The translations under genes were made by a program, and so were the position numbers. The notes under the pieces were generated by a model. The model was not told the DNA's origin. It saw only the letters and a program-made list of their open reading frames with translations, and searched no databases. From the NCBI GenBank assembly GCA_003243455.1, contig QFQS01000003.1:558001-622000 (forward strand): 64,000 nucleotides of DNA. Reading direction: 5' to 3'. Every line of letters begins with the position of its first letter. The stretch's first letter is position 1. Source of the stretch: Cereibacter sphaeroides. Its GTDB lineage: Bacteria; Pseudomonadota; Alphaproteobacteria; Rhodobacterales; Rhodobacteraceae. Positions 40,830-49,749 of the stretch are shown piece after piece.

Positions 40830-41552
40830 ATGCCAGACGGTTTCGATTTTTCCGGCGCCTCGGTGCTTGTGGTGGGCGCGAGCCGTGCAGGCATAGGCGC
40901 CTCCATTGCCCGCGCTTTCCAGGATGCGGGGGCCACGGTTGCCATTACCGGGGCTGAACCGGAACCCGCGGAAGAAGATCGTGCGCGCTTTGCCTATACG
41001 CAGCTTGACGTGACCGATCTGGATGCCGTCCGCGCGCTTGCCGCAGCCACAACGCGGCTTGATGTGCTAGTCAATTGCGCCGCCATCACCTCGCGCGGTG
41101 AAGAGATGGCGCCTGCGTTCTTTGAAAAGGTCATCAACATCAACCTTCACGGCACCTTTCGGACCGCAGAGGCTTTTCATTCGCACCTGAAGGCGCAGAA
41201 GGGCACGTTGATCAACATCGCCTCCATGTATGCGATGTTCGGCAGCCCGCGGAACCCGGCCTATGGCGCCAGCAAGGCGGCGGTCGTGCAACTGACCAAG
41301 TCGTTGGCGATTGCCTGGGCACCGGACGGTATCCGGGTGAACGCGGTAGCGCCCGGTTTTATCATCACCCAGCAATCGGCAAAAAGCCGGACCGATCCTG
41401 CGCATGTCGCTGCGGTAAACTTACGCACGCCGATGGGGCGCTGGGGCGAGCCAGAGGATATAGCGGGACCGGTCCTGTTCCTGGCGTCGCCCGCGTCGGC
41501 GTTCATGACTGGAACCTGCCTCGCAATCGACGGTGGATACTCGATAGCATGA
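40830..41552 (+). CDS. Short-chain dehydrogenase/reductase
   Basis: A 240-residue classical SDR. It has the dinucleotide motif GASRAGIGASIARAF, NCAAITS (equivalent of NNAG), catalytic Ser in NIASMYAMFG, and YGASK for the Tyr-Lys pair. The C-terminal FMTGTCLAIDGGYS is the standard end. The start at 40830 follows GGGGAG. It probably oxidises a sugar or polyol hydroxyl. It could also belong with the HpsN-like gene, since dihydroxypropanesulfonate use involves further dehydrogenases, but the next two genes are sugar enzymes. The substrate is undetermined. Confidence 0.88.
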   Translation: MPDGFDFSGASVLVVGASRAGIGASIARAFQDAGATVAITGAEPEPAEEDRARFAYTQLDVTDLDAVRALAAATTRLDVLVNCAAITSRGEEMAPAFFEKVININLHGTFRTAEAFHSHLKAQKGTLINIASMYAMFGSPRNPAYGASKAAVVQLTKSLAIAWAPDGIRVNAVAPGFIITQQSAKSRTDPAHVAAVNLRTPMGRWGEPEDIAGPVLFLASPASAFMTGTCLAIDGGYSIA

Positions 41553-41579
41553 GCGAGCATCTTCGAAGGACACAGGCAA

Positions 41580-42734
41580 ATGACTGACTTCAGACGCATC
41601 GGTGCCGCCGTCATTGGCACGGGTTTCATCGGAACTGTGCATCTGGAGGCACTGCGGCGTCTTGGCGTCAACGTTCGCGGCGTCATGGGTTCCAGCCCAG
41701 AGCGCGGCGCGGCGCGGGCAGCAGCACTGGGTGCTGCGCGCGCTTACCACTCTTTAGATGGTCTGTTGGAAGATACCTCGGTCGAGGTCGTGCATGTAAC
41801 GTCGCCCAACGTTGCGCACTACGATCAGGTCATGCGCATTCTTGGTGCCGGGCGGCACGTCATCTGCGAAAAACCGCTGGCGATGACATCCGCGCAATCG
41901 GCCGAGATGGTTCGGCTCGCGGACGCTAGCGGCAAGGTCGCAGCAGTCTGCTACAACACCCGTTTCTATCCCCTGAACCAGCATGCGCACGGAATGGTTG
42001 CCGGAGGCGATCTTGGCGACGTGCGATTGATCACCGGGCACTATCACCAGGACTGGCTGGCCAAGCCGACCGACTGGAATTGGCGGCTGGAGAAAGAGGC
42101 GGGCGGAGAACTGCGCTCGGTCGGCGATATCGGCACGCATTGGGTAGACCTGACCAGTTTCATCGCCGGTCAGAAGGTGACATCCGTCTTTGCTGAACTT
42201 GCCACCTTTATCGCCGAGCGGCAGAAACCCGTCGGGCCGGTAGAGACATTCTCCGCAGCAACTGGGGCGACCGAGGCGCGGCGGGTCGAGACTGACGATG
42301 CCGCGACGATCCTTTTGCGGTTTGCCAATGGAGCGCGTGGCGTTCTTTCGACCAGCCAGATCAGTCAGGGACGCAAGAACTCACTGGTCTGGGAGATTGC
42401 GGGCTCTCGTGCCGCTGCCGCGTGGAACTCGGAAACGCCCGATCATCTGTGGATCGGTCATCGCGACGCACCGAACCAGATCCTTCAGCGCGACGGGGCG
42501 TTGATGAACCGAACCGGCGCATCGGCTGCCAACCTGCCGGGCGGGCATGTCGAAGGATTTGCCGATACGTTCCGGGCGCTGTTTGCGCAGGTTTATTCGG
42601 ACGTTGCCAAAGGCGCACGATCCGCTGCGGCCACCTACGCCAGTTTCGGAGACGGGCATCAGGAGATGCTGTTCTGCGACGCCGTATTGAAAAGCGCCCG
42701 CGAGGCGCGCTGGGTCGATCTCGACTCGATCTGA
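41580..42734 (+). CDS. Gfo/Idh/MocA-family NAD(P) oxidoreductase
   Basis: A 384-residue dehydrogenase with the Rossmann motif VIGTGFIGTVHLEAL at the start and the conserved CEKPLAMT lysine motif near residue 95. The catalytic region includes DIGTHWVDLTSFI. It differs from the second Gfo/Idh protein in the window (25763-26854), so the two serve separate pathways. It lies between an SDR and a xylose isomerase-like gene, the normal trio of sugar or inositol catabolic operons, and upstream of a ribose-type importer that probably brings in the substrate. Confidence 0.9.
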   Translation: MTDFRRIGAAVIGTGFIGTVHLEALRRLGVNVRGVMGSSPERGAARAAALGAARAYHSLDGLLEDTSVEVVHVTSPNVAHYDQVMRILGAGRHVICEKPLAMTSAQSAEMVRLADASGKVAAVCYNTRFYPLNQHAHGMVAGGDLGDVRLITGHYHQDWLAKPTDWNWRLEKEAGGELRSVGDIGTHWVDLTSFIAGQKVTSVFAELATFIAERQKPVGPVETFSAATGATEARRVETDDAATILLRFANGARGVLSTSQISQGRKNSLVWEIAGSRAAAAWNSETPDHLWIGHRDAPNQILQRDGALMNRTGASAANLPGGHVEGFADTFRALFAQVYSDVAKGARSAAATYASFGDGHQEMLFCDAVLKSAREARWVDLDSI

Positions 42735-42747
42735 AAGGAAATACCAC

Positions 42748-43662
42748 ATGCAACTCGGCATCCTGACCGCGCCATTCCCCGATCAACCACTGAACGCGGT
42801 CGCCGATTGGGCCAGTAGCGTGGGATTTCAATCGCTGGAGATCGCCTGCTGGCCCTCTGAGGGCGGTGAGAAACGACGCTATGCGGGGACGGCTCACCTT
42901 CCGATCGAAGATATGACGCCCGGCAGGGCGAGTGAGATAGTCGGAGAGATCGAAGCCACGGGCCTGTCGATCTCTGCCCTGGGCTATTATCCGAACCCGC
43001 TGCACGCTCACGCCGCGTATCGGGACAATGTCATTGGGCATCTCAAGAAGGTCATCTCGGCAGCCGCGATGATGAAACTGGGCGTGGTCAACACCTTTAT
43101 CGGGGGCGACCGGATGCTGACCGTCGATCAGAACTGGGATCGGGTCGAGCAGATTTTTCCGGCTATCGTGGCGCACGCCAAGGATAAGGGCATAACACTG
43201 GCATTCGAAAACTGCCCGATGATCTTTTCCAACGACGAATGGCCGGGCGGACACAACATCGCCTATTCGCCAAAGGTCTGGCGTCGGATTTTCGATGCAT
43301 GGGGTGATGCGGTGGGGATGAACTACGATCCCAGCCATCTGGTCTGGCAGATGATTGATCCGATGCGCTTCATCCAAGAATTCGGCAGCCGCATGGTTCA
43401 TGTCCACGCCAAGGATCTGATGATCGACCGGGATGGGCTTTACGAAAACGGCATCATGTCGCTTGGCATCGGCTGGCAAGTGCCGCGTATGCCCGGCCTG
43501 GGCGAAGTGGACTGGGCCAAGATCTTTGCCGCGCTTTATCGCGAGGGCTATGACGGGCCGGTGATCATCGAGCATGAAGATCGCAACTTTGAAGGAACGC
43601 GCGAAAAGGTCGAACGTGGCTTCCTTCTGGCGCGTGACGTGCTGTCGCCCTTTATCAAGTAG
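42748..43662 (+). CDS. Sugar phosphate isomerase/epimerase (xylose isomerase-like TIM barrel)
   Basis: A 304-residue TIM-barrel protein of the AP-endonuclease 2 family. Metal-binding residues are seen in LAFENCPM (Glu), MNYDPSHLVW (Asp and His), VHVHAKD (His) and VIIEHED near the end (Glu). ATG at 42748 follows AAAGGAA, 13 bases after the Gfo/Idh stop. The pair commonly catalyses oxidation followed by isomerisation or epimerisation of a sugar. The gene is the last of its operon; the next gene, a LacI regulator, is convergent. Confidence 0.88.
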   Translation: MQLGILTAPFPDQPLNAVADWASSVGFQSLEIACWPSEGGEKRRYAGTAHLPIEDMTPGRASEIVGEIEATGLSISALGYYPNPLHAHAAYRDNVIGHLKKVISAAAMMKLGVVNTFIGGDRMLTVDQNWDRVEQIFPAIVAHAKDKGITLAFENCPMIFSNDEWPGGHNIAYSPKVWRRIFDAWGDAVGMNYDPSHLVWQMIDPMRFIQEFGSRMVHVHAKDLMIDRDGLYENGIMSLGIGWQVPRMPGLGEVDWAKIFAALYREGYDGPVIIEHEDRNFEGTREKVERGFLLARDVLSPFIK

Positions 43663-43734
43663 AGCGGGTCAGTGTTGCGCGAGCGTCATAAAGGCTGCGA
43701 CGACACCAGAACTGGCGAAGCGCGGTTGTGGCGC

Positions 43735-44739
43735 CTAGGCAGGTGCCACACTGTCGCGCAGGATCATCTGCGTCGGAAGCACGACCGACTTCGGCTGACC
43801 CTGCGCCCAGATCGCAAGCAGCATGCGCATTGCCTCGGCCCCCATCTCGGTCCGTGGCTGACGGACAGTGGTCAGGGGCGGAAGGAAGGCTTGTGCAAAA
43901 TGGATGTCGTCGAAACCCACGACAGAGATGTCGCGCGGCACCTGAAGCCCCGCAGCATGGGCCGCAGAGATGAAGCCCATCGCACTTTCGTCGTTGGCAC
44001 AGAAGATGGCGGTCGGTCGAGGCTCGAGTGTGCGGTAGCGTTCGAAGGCGGCCGCGCCGCTCGCCACGCCGAAATCGCCCGCAAGCTCCAGCGCCGGATC
44101 ATTGCGGATACCGGCCTCGTTCAGCGCGCGGCGATAGCCGTCTCGTCTCGCCGCCGTCAGGATGTTCGTCTCGGGACCGGCAAGATGCGCAATACGTTTG
44201 TGCCCAAGGCCCAGAAGATATGCGACGGCATCCCGCGCCGCGCCTACGTTGTCGATCCCGACCGAAAGTGCCTCGCCGCCTGGCAGGACCTCGGAAATTG
44301 CCACGACCGGCAAGACGCCTTCCGAATTGGCGATGGGCAGGTCCAGCCAGGGCGCCTGTGGCTCGGCCAAAAGCAGAACGCCGTCCGCCCGTCCGTTCAG
44401 AAGGTTGCGCATGTAACCTTCCTCTCGCTCCGGGCTTCGGCCCGTGTCTCCGATCAGCATGGTTATTCCCGCTTCGGAGGCGACCTGCTGAATTCCTCGC
44501 AGGATCACGGAGAAGAAGGTGTTGCCGATGTCCGGCACCACGACCAGAACGTTGTAGGACCGTCTGACGCGCAGCGACTGGGCCGCAGTGTTCAGCGCAT
44601 AGCCAGTGTCGCGCACGGCGGTCAGGATACGGTTGCGGGTCGCTTCGGCGACGACTTCGGGTTTGTGCAGGCAGCGGCTGACCGTAGCGATCGACACCCC
44701 CGCGATGCGAGCGACATCCTCTATGGTGGGCCGGCCCAT
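43735..44739 (-). CDS. LacI-family transcriptional regulator
   Basis: A 334-residue LacI/GalR repressor: HTH at residues ~4-30 (TIEDVARIAGVSIATVSRCL), hinge helix near 45-60, and a periplasmic-binding-like effector domain (VLVVVPDIGNTFFSVILRGI, GIDNVGAARDAV, GFDDIHFAQAF). It is divergent from the ribose-type ABC genes at 45017-49561. Two near-identical operator sites lie just upstream of its own start (44805-44840), so it should control both itself and the transporter, and perhaps the enzymes at 40830-43662. Confidence 0.93.
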   Translation of the reverse strand: MGRPTIEDVARIAGVSIATVSRCLHKPEVVAEATRNRILTAVRDTGYALNTAAQSLRVRRSYNVLVVVPDIGNTFFSVILRGIQQVASEAGITMLIGDTGRSPEREEGYMRNLLNGRADGVLLLAEPQAPWLDLPIANSEGVLPVVAISEVLPGGEALSVGIDNVGAARDAVAYLLGLGHKRIAHLAGPETNILTAARRDGYRRALNEAGIRNDPALELAGDFGVASGAAAFERYRTLEPRPTAIFCANDESAMGFISAAHAAGLQVPRDISVVGFDDIHFAQAFLPPLTTVRQPRTEMGAEAMRMLLAIWAQGQPKSVVLPTQMILRDSVAPA

Positions 44740-44804
44740 CCTGCGCGCTCCTCGCCGCGGCGAAGCACCAAACGTGCCGGCCGATGGTTGAGGGACAGTA
44801 AGGG

Positions 44805-44840
44805 TGAAAACCTTTACATAGTCAATGAAAAGCTTTACAT
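44805..44840. promoter_or_regulatory. Tandem LacI-type operators
   Basis: TGAAAACCTTTACAT (44805-44819) and TGAAAAGCTTTACAT (44826-44840) differ at one base and repeat with a 21-base period, two helical turns. The second contains the near-palindrome AAAGCTTT typical of LacI/GalR sites. On the minus strand TTGACT (44825-44820) could be the -35 box of the repressor gene, placing both operators over its promoter. Confidence 0.7.
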
Positions 44841-45016
44841 CTGGAAAATATCAGGGAATCGAGCGCATATCCGGAAGGATGCGCTATCTTTGGCTGAAGT
44901 ACCGGCACGTTGGGGGAGGGGACGCCAACGTTTGTCGAAAGGGAATATCCCGCGATGGTCGATCGCTGGGATAGGAGACAAGTAACGACGTCAAAACTCA
45001 GATCGGGAGGATCAGA

Positions 45017-46042
45017 ATGAAGTCTCTGCTACTTGGAAGCGCAGCCCTGTCCATGCTTGTCGGCATGGCTGGCATAGCCGCCGCTCAGGAATACAAGATC
45101 GGCATTTCCAACACCGTTCAGGGTAACGGCTGGCGCGAAGAGATGATCTGCGCCATGAAGGCCGAGGCGCTGGCTTCGGGCAAGGTCGCCTCGCTGAACA
45201 TCGCGCACCGCAACACCGACGCTGCCGGACAGCTTGAGGACATCCGCAACCTGATCCAGGCGGGCGTCAACGCCATTGTGGTCAACCCGGCCAACGCCGA
45301 TGGCATCAATGCTGCGATCAAGGAAGCCACCGACAAGGGCATCGTGGTCGTCGCTGTCGATCAGGCCGTGACCGAGCCGTCAGCTTACATCCTGTCGAAC
45401 AACCAGGAGCAATATGCCTACCTGGGCGCCAAGTGGCTATTCGAGCAGATGGGCGGCAAGGGCACCGTGATCTACATGCGCGGCGCTGCCGGTGCTGGCG
45501 CGGATAATGACCGTGACAAGGGCTTCAAGCGCGCTCTGGCCGAGTTCCCGGATGTGGAGGTCGGGCAAGAGGTCTTCACCGGTTGGCAGCAGGACCAGGC
45601 CAAGCAGCAGATCAACGACATCATCGCGGCGGGAGTGCCGTTCGAGGGTGTGTGGACCTCGGGGATCGACAACGTGATCGTCGATGCCTTCGTTGAATCC
45701 GGCACGCCCTTGGTGCCGATCGTCGGTGCGGACAACGCGGGCTTCGTCGGCCAACTGTCCAGCGTCGAGGGTCTGAAGGGCGCAGCCGTGACCAACCCCG
45801 GTTCGGTCGGTGGCGCAGGCGTGGCGCTGGCTATCCAGATTTTGGACGGCAAGGCACCGGAGCAGAAACTGGTGCTTGTCGATCCCGTCCTGTGGGACAA
45901 TACGTCGGATGATGGCAAGGCGCTGCTGGCAGGGGCTGCAAACCCGAACCTCAGCCCCGAGTGGCCCGTCAGTGTCTCCATCCCCGGATGGACGAACTAC
46001 ACTATGGACCAGATCATCGCCTGCAAAGGTCCGGGCGAGTGA
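45017..46042 (+). CDS. Ribose-type sugar ABC transporter substrate-binding protein
   Basis: A 341-residue periplasmic protein of the Peripla_BP_4 family. The signal peptide ends near residue 23 (AAA-QEYKIG). Conserved regions are IGISNTVQGNGWREEM, HRNTDAAGQLEDIRNLIQAG, AIVVNPANADGIN and VVAVDQAV in the first lobe, then GAGADNDRDKGFKRAL in the second. It follows GGGAGGATC. It is the first gene of a complete CUT2-type importer and is controlled by the divergent LacI protein. It differs from the partial binding protein at 1-440. The ligand is probably the sugar or polyol used by the enzymes at 40830-43662. Confidence 0.92.
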   Translation: MKSLLLGSAALSMLVGMAGIAAAQEYKIGISNTVQGNGWREEMICAMKAEALASGKVASLNIAHRNTDAAGQLEDIRNLIQAGVNAIVVNPANADGINAAIKEATDKGIVVVAVDQAVTEPSAYILSNNQEQYAYLGAKWLFEQMGGKGTVIYMRGAAGAGADNDRDKGFKRALAEFPDVEVGQEVFTGWQQDQAKQQINDIIAAGVPFEGVWTSGIDNVIVDAFVESGTPLVPIVGADNAGFVGQLSSVEGLKGAAVTNPGSVGGAGVALAIQILDGKAPEQKLVLVDPVLWDNTSDDGKALLAGAANPNLSPEWPVSVSIPGWTNYTMDQIIACKGPGE

Positions 46043-46048
46043 TAGCAG

Positions 46049-46076
46049 TGGGCTTTCGGCGACAGCCGGAAGCCCA
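46049..46076 (+). repeat. Hairpin between binding-protein and ATPase genes
   Basis: TGGGCTTTCGGC / GCCGGAAGCCCA forms a 12-pair stem with one G-U pair and the four-base loop GACA, six bases after the binding-protein stop. It is the third such structure after a binding-protein gene in this window. Confidence 0.65.
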
Positions 46077-46107
46077 TCCCACCCACGGCGACCGATGCAG
46101 TTGATCT

Positions 46108-47616
46108 ATGGCCAATAACCAGACGACGGTTCCGGTACTGGATGCCGAAGGCGTATCAAAGCGTTTCGGCGCGGTAATTGCCTTGCGAGACGCCTCGCTG
46201 CAACTCAACAAGGGTGAGATCGTTGCCCTTATGGGCGCAAACGGGGCGGGCAAGTCTACCTTCGTCAAGGCGCTTACGGGTGCCCTGCGCCCGGACACCG
46301 GCCATATCCGCATCCGAGGCCGCGATGCATATCTGGCGTCGCCTGCTGCGGCGCGGAAGTCGGGGTTGGTGCCGGTATATCAGGAACCGTCGCTGATCCC
46401 CGATCTGGATGTGTCTGACAATCTGCGTCTTGGCGATACGCCTGTGGAGCCTTTTCGCCACTGGGCAAACGAACTTGGAATACAGGATCTGCGTCTCGAC
46501 GACATGATCGGCCAGCTGCCTTTGGCGACGCTGCGAACGCTTGACCTCGCGCGCGCCTTGGCGGTCGAGCCGGATGTGCTGCTGCTGGATGAAATGACTG
46601 CGGCCTTGCCGACCGATCTGGTCGAGCGGGTGTTGAAGGTTGTCCGCCGGCAGGCGGACGAGGGGCGTTCAATTATCTACATCTCCCACCGCTTTGCCGA
46701 GATCGCAGAGATCTGCGATCGCGCTACCGTGCTGCGCGACGGGTCGACGGTCGGCAACGTTAAGATAGAACCCGGGGTCGAAGATCGAGTGGTCGAGATG
46801 ATGCTCGGTCTGGCGGTGAAGCCGCTGGTTCGCGATGCCTCGGACCCCGCCTGCTCAAACCTCCGCACGCATGATCAGCCGAGACTGCGCGTGCGCGGAT
46901 TGTCTGCGGGAACAAGGCTTTCCGACGTTTCCTTCGAGTTGCGGCAAGGCGAGGTGCTGGGCGTCGTCGCCCTTGAGGGACAAGGTCAGGACGAGCTGTT
47001 CGAGATTCTCGCAGGCAATCACCGTCCCGATACCGGCAGCATCGAGGTGGATGGCAAGCCAGTCGATTTTCACCATCCTGCCGATGCCATTGCCGAAGGG
47101 TTGTCGCTCGTTCCCGGTGACCGGGCGCATGCCTTGCTGATGTCGCGCTCTGTGCGGGAGAACATCGCCGTGCCGCTTCTTGCGCGGGTTCGCAACTGGG
47201 GCGCGATCCCGATGCGGGAAGAGACGGCGCGCGTTGCCGCCGCAATTGAGCGCCTGCAAATCGATACCCGTGCCCAAGGCGAAGTGCGCAGGCTGTCCGG
47301 GGGTAACCAACAGAAAGTCACGATCGCGCGCTGGGTGGCGAAGGGAGTGCAGACGCTGCTGCTGTTCGACCCGACGCGTGGCATCGACGTGCGCACCAAG
47401 CGCCAGATCTATGAACTGGTGCGTGAACTTGCGGGGCAGGGCGCTGCGATCCTGTTCTACACCTCTGAACTCGCCGAGATACCGCAGGCCTGCGACCGGG
47501 TCGTCGTGATCTTCAAGGGGCGGGTGGTGGATGTGATCGACGCTGCAGATGCAGATGAACCCACGCTGATGCGCGCAGCCTACGGTCTGACTGAAAAAAG
47601 GACCGAGCCCGCATGA
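46108..47616 (+). CDS. Ribose-type sugar ABC transporter ATPase (RbsA-like, two NBDs)
   Basis: A 502-residue double ATPase. The first domain has Walker A GANGAGKST (~43-51) and Walker B LLLDEMTAALP, but its signature region reads QLPLATLRTLDLARAL, lacking the LS-x-x-Q of most RbsA relatives. The second domain has the usual family-degenerate Walker A (ALEGQGQDE), a consensus signature LSGGNQQKV, and LLFDPTRGIDV. So each composite site differs from standard, as in many CUT2 ATPases, with the first signature weaker than usual. It overlaps the first permease gene by ATGA. Confidence 0.92.
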   Translation: MANNQTTVPVLDAEGVSKRFGAVIALRDASLQLNKGEIVALMGANGAGKSTFVKALTGALRPDTGHIRIRGRDAYLASPAAARKSGLVPVYQEPSLIPDLDVSDNLRLGDTPVEPFRHWANELGIQDLRLDDMIGQLPLATLRTLDLARALAVEPDVLLLDEMTAALPTDLVERVLKVVRRQADEGRSIIYISHRFAEIAEICDRATVLRDGSTVGNVKIEPGVEDRVVEMMLGLAVKPLVRDASDPACSNLRTHDQPRLRVRGLSAGTRLSDVSFELRQGEVLGVVALEGQGQDELFEILAGNHRPDTGSIEVDGKPVDFHHPADAIAEGLSLVPGDRAHALLMSRSVRENIAVPLLARVRNWGAIPMREETARVAAAIERLQIDTRAQGEVRRLSGGNQQKVTIARWVAKGVQTLLLFDPTRGIDVRTKRQIYELVRELAGQGAAILFYTSELAEIPQACDRVVVIFKGRVVDVIDAADADEPTLMRAAYGLTEKRTEPA

Positions 47617-48587
47617 CGCGCCTTCTGTCCAAGAATGGCTGGACCGTGGGACTTGCCGTCCTGTTCGTGCTGCTGCTGGTCGCGACAAAGATCATCCAGC
47701 CGGGCTTTGGCCTTTCGGGGATCGAATCCCTTGCCCGCGCCGTGCTGCCTTTCGCTTTCGCGACGGTAGGTATGGCAATCGTCGTTATTGCAGGCGGGAT
47801 CGACCTTTCCATGGCGGCGATGATGGCCGTGGCAAGCGTCACCGCCGCCGTCCTTATGGCGGGGGCGAGCGAAGGGCAGGCGGTATTCGTCGTCCTGTTC
47901 GTGCTCGCGGTCGGGCTTGCCATGGGTGCGATAAACGGAGCGCTGATCGTCGTTACCCGAGTTCCCGATATCGTCGTGACGCTCGCCATGCTTTTCGTAT
48001 GGCAGGGGGTGGCGCTGCTGATCCTGAATGCCCCCGGCGGGGGCGCGGCCCAATGGCTGAAGAATTTGATTGTTGGCGGCCTGGCATTGCCGGGTATTCC
48101 GGCGGCACTGACGGTTTGGCTGCCAAAGGCTGTCGTGTTCCTTGTGATCTGTGTGACGTTAATTTGGTGGCCAATCCGCCGGTCCAAACTCGGCATCATG
48201 TTTTACGCGATCGGCAGTGACCAGCTTGCGGCCTACCGTTCGGGCGTGCCTGTCGGGCTGACGCGCATTGCGGCATATGCGGTTGCGGGGTTGTTTGCCG
48301 CCATGGGCGGAATATCGGTCACGATGAGCACGGGCATCGGCGAACCCATTCCGGGTCCCTATTTACTGGCATCGGTGGCTGCCGTGGTACTCGGCGGCGT
48401 CGTGCTGGGAGGCGGAAGAGGTGGCATCGTGGGGCCTATCCTTGCGGTTTTCGTACTGCGTCTGGTGAGAATGGACCTGACCCTTTTGTCGGTTGATCCG
48501 AACGTGACCGCCATCATTGAAGGCACGATCATGGTGGGCGTTGTCATGCTGGGCGGTGTTCTGGCGATGAGAGGAAAGCGAATATGA
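47613..48587 (+). CDS. Ribose-type sugar ABC transporter permease 1 (RbsC-like)
   Basis: A 324-residue membrane protein with about eight to ten hydrophobic segments. RbsC hallmarks are IVVIAGGIDLSMAAMMAV near 55-70, AINGALIVVTRVPDIVVTLA near 108-127, and VAAVVLGGVVLGGGRGGIVG near 252-271. It overlaps both neighbouring genes by four bases. Two different permeases in a CUT2 system suggest a heterodimeric channel. Confidence 0.93.
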   Translation: MTRLLSKNGWTVGLAVLFVLLLVATKIIQPGFGLSGIESLARAVLPFAFATVGMAIVVIAGGIDLSMAAMMAVASVTAAVLMAGASEGQAVFVVLFVLAVGLAMGAINGALIVVTRVPDIVVTLAMLFVWQGVALLILNAPGGGAAQWLKNLIVGGLALPGIPAALTVWLPKAVVFLVICVTLIWWPIRRSKLGIMFYAIGSDQLAAYRSGVPVGLTRIAAYAVAGLFAAMGGISVTMSTGIGEPIPGPYLLASVAAVVLGGVVLGGGRGGIVGPILAVFVLRLVRMDLTLLSVDPNVTAIIEGTIMVGVVMLGGVLAMRGKRI

Positions 48588-49561
48588 CGGTTTTCGTTGC
48601 CGGGCCTTCGCCCGTCACCCGCATCGTTCGTTTCATGGCGGACAACCCACTGATCCCGCTGATCCTGCTGCTTTTCGGGTTGGTCGCCGTGCTGGAGATA
48701 ATGCAACCCGGCATCGTGAACTCTCGCTGGCTTGGCAACACCGTGAAGGTGGCGATTCCGCTTGCCATGCTGGCGGCCTGCCAGACATTGACGATGCTGA
48801 CCGGCGGGATCGACCTTTCGGCCGGAACGGTTGCTACGATAAGCGCGTTTGCCACCGCCACCCTATCGCCGCTGATCGGGGTGCCGGCGGCAATTGCCGT
48901 GGCGCTGGGCGTCGGCCTGCTGATCGGGCTGATCAATGGCTTCGGGGTGGCAGTGTGCCGCGTGCATCCGCTGATCATGACATTGGGCACGTCCCTGATC
49001 GCCAGCGGTTGCCTGCTGGTCTATCAGCGCTTCGTCATCGCCACAGGCACCAAGATACCGGATTTCCTCGTGTGGCTTGGGACAGGACGCAGCTTCGGCC
49101 TGCCGAATGGGCTGGTGCTGTTCATCCCCTTCGCCACCGCAGTGATCTTGCTGCAGCGGAGAACAGGTTTCGGGCGCCTGCTTTATGCACTGGGATCCAA
49201 CGAGACTGCGGCGCGTCTTTCCGGCGTACGGCGCTGGCAGGTCTATCTTTCGCTCTACGCCCTGTCCGGTAGCATCGCCAGCCTGACCGGGCTGGTGTAC
49301 CTGGGCGTGGTCAAGGTGCCCTCGCTGTCACTGGCCCTGCCTATGGATCTACCTTCTGTCGCTGCGGCCGTCGTAGGTGGAACCTCGATCTTTGGTGGGC
49401 GGGGAGGGTATGGGGGCACGATCGTCGGCGCGCTGATCCTTACGGTGCTGGCGACAATGCTGACGTTGATGCAGATACCTGAGGGCGGTCGACGCATCCT
49501 TTTCGGCCTGATCATTCTGGCAGTCACGGCGCTTTACGTCCGTTTGACCAATCAGAGCTGA
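48584..49561 (+). CDS. Ribose-type sugar ABC transporter permease 2 (RbsC-like)
   Basis: A 325-residue permease homologous to the preceding one. It carries TLTMLTGGIDLSAGTVATIS near 65-85, INGFGVAVCRVHPLIMTLGT near 112-130, ALGSNETAARLSGVRRWQV and VVGGTSIFGGRGGYGGTIVG. It ends the transporter operon; a 188-base gap with a 14-base palindrome follows before the aminopeptidase gene. Confidence 0.93.
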   Translation: MTVFVAGPSPVTRIVRFMADNPLIPLILLLFGLVAVLEIMQPGIVNSRWLGNTVKVAIPLAMLAACQTLTMLTGGIDLSAGTVATISAFATATLSPLIGVPAAIAVALGVGLLIGLINGFGVAVCRVHPLIMTLGTSLIASGCLLVYQRFVIATGTKIPDFLVWLGTGRSFGLPNGLVLFIPFATAVILLQRRTGFGRLLYALGSNETAARLSGVRRWQVYLSLYALSGSIASLTGLVYLGVVKVPSLSLALPMDLPSVAAAVVGGTSIFGGRGGYGGTIVGALILTVLATMLTLMQIPEGGRRILFGLIILAVTALYVRLTNQS

Positions 49562-49649
49562 ATGCCGAAAGAGAAACCCCGGATCGGCTCCGGAGTTTGC
49601 CGCTTCAGCTCTTGGCAAGGTTGAGGAGCCGAGCGAATGTGTAGTGGAC

Positions 49650-49663
49650 TTGCCAATTGGCAA
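49650..49663. promoter_or_regulatory. 14-base perfect palindrome upstream of the PepA-like gene
   Basis: TTGCCAATTGGCAA is an uninterrupted palindrome 87 bases before the aminopeptidase start, in the 188-base gap 49562-49749. It is a good candidate operator. The gap also holds AGGCC / GGCCT, a short hairpin near 49672-49686, and an AAGGAAA ribosome binding site before 49750. Confidence 0.5.
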
Positions 49664-49749
49664 CGTGGAAAGGCCCAAACGGCCTCGGACACTTGAAGCT
49701 GGCGTGCTGTTCCGTCACTCCATGGGCAGCCAGCAAGGAAAATCCTGCC

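Noticed and set aside
44862..44885. Hairpin AGCGCAT / ATGCGCT in the leader of the ribose-type transporter as a riboswitch
   Set aside because: Only a 7-base stem is seen, with no conserved riboswitch core. It may simply be chance or a minor regulatory dyad.
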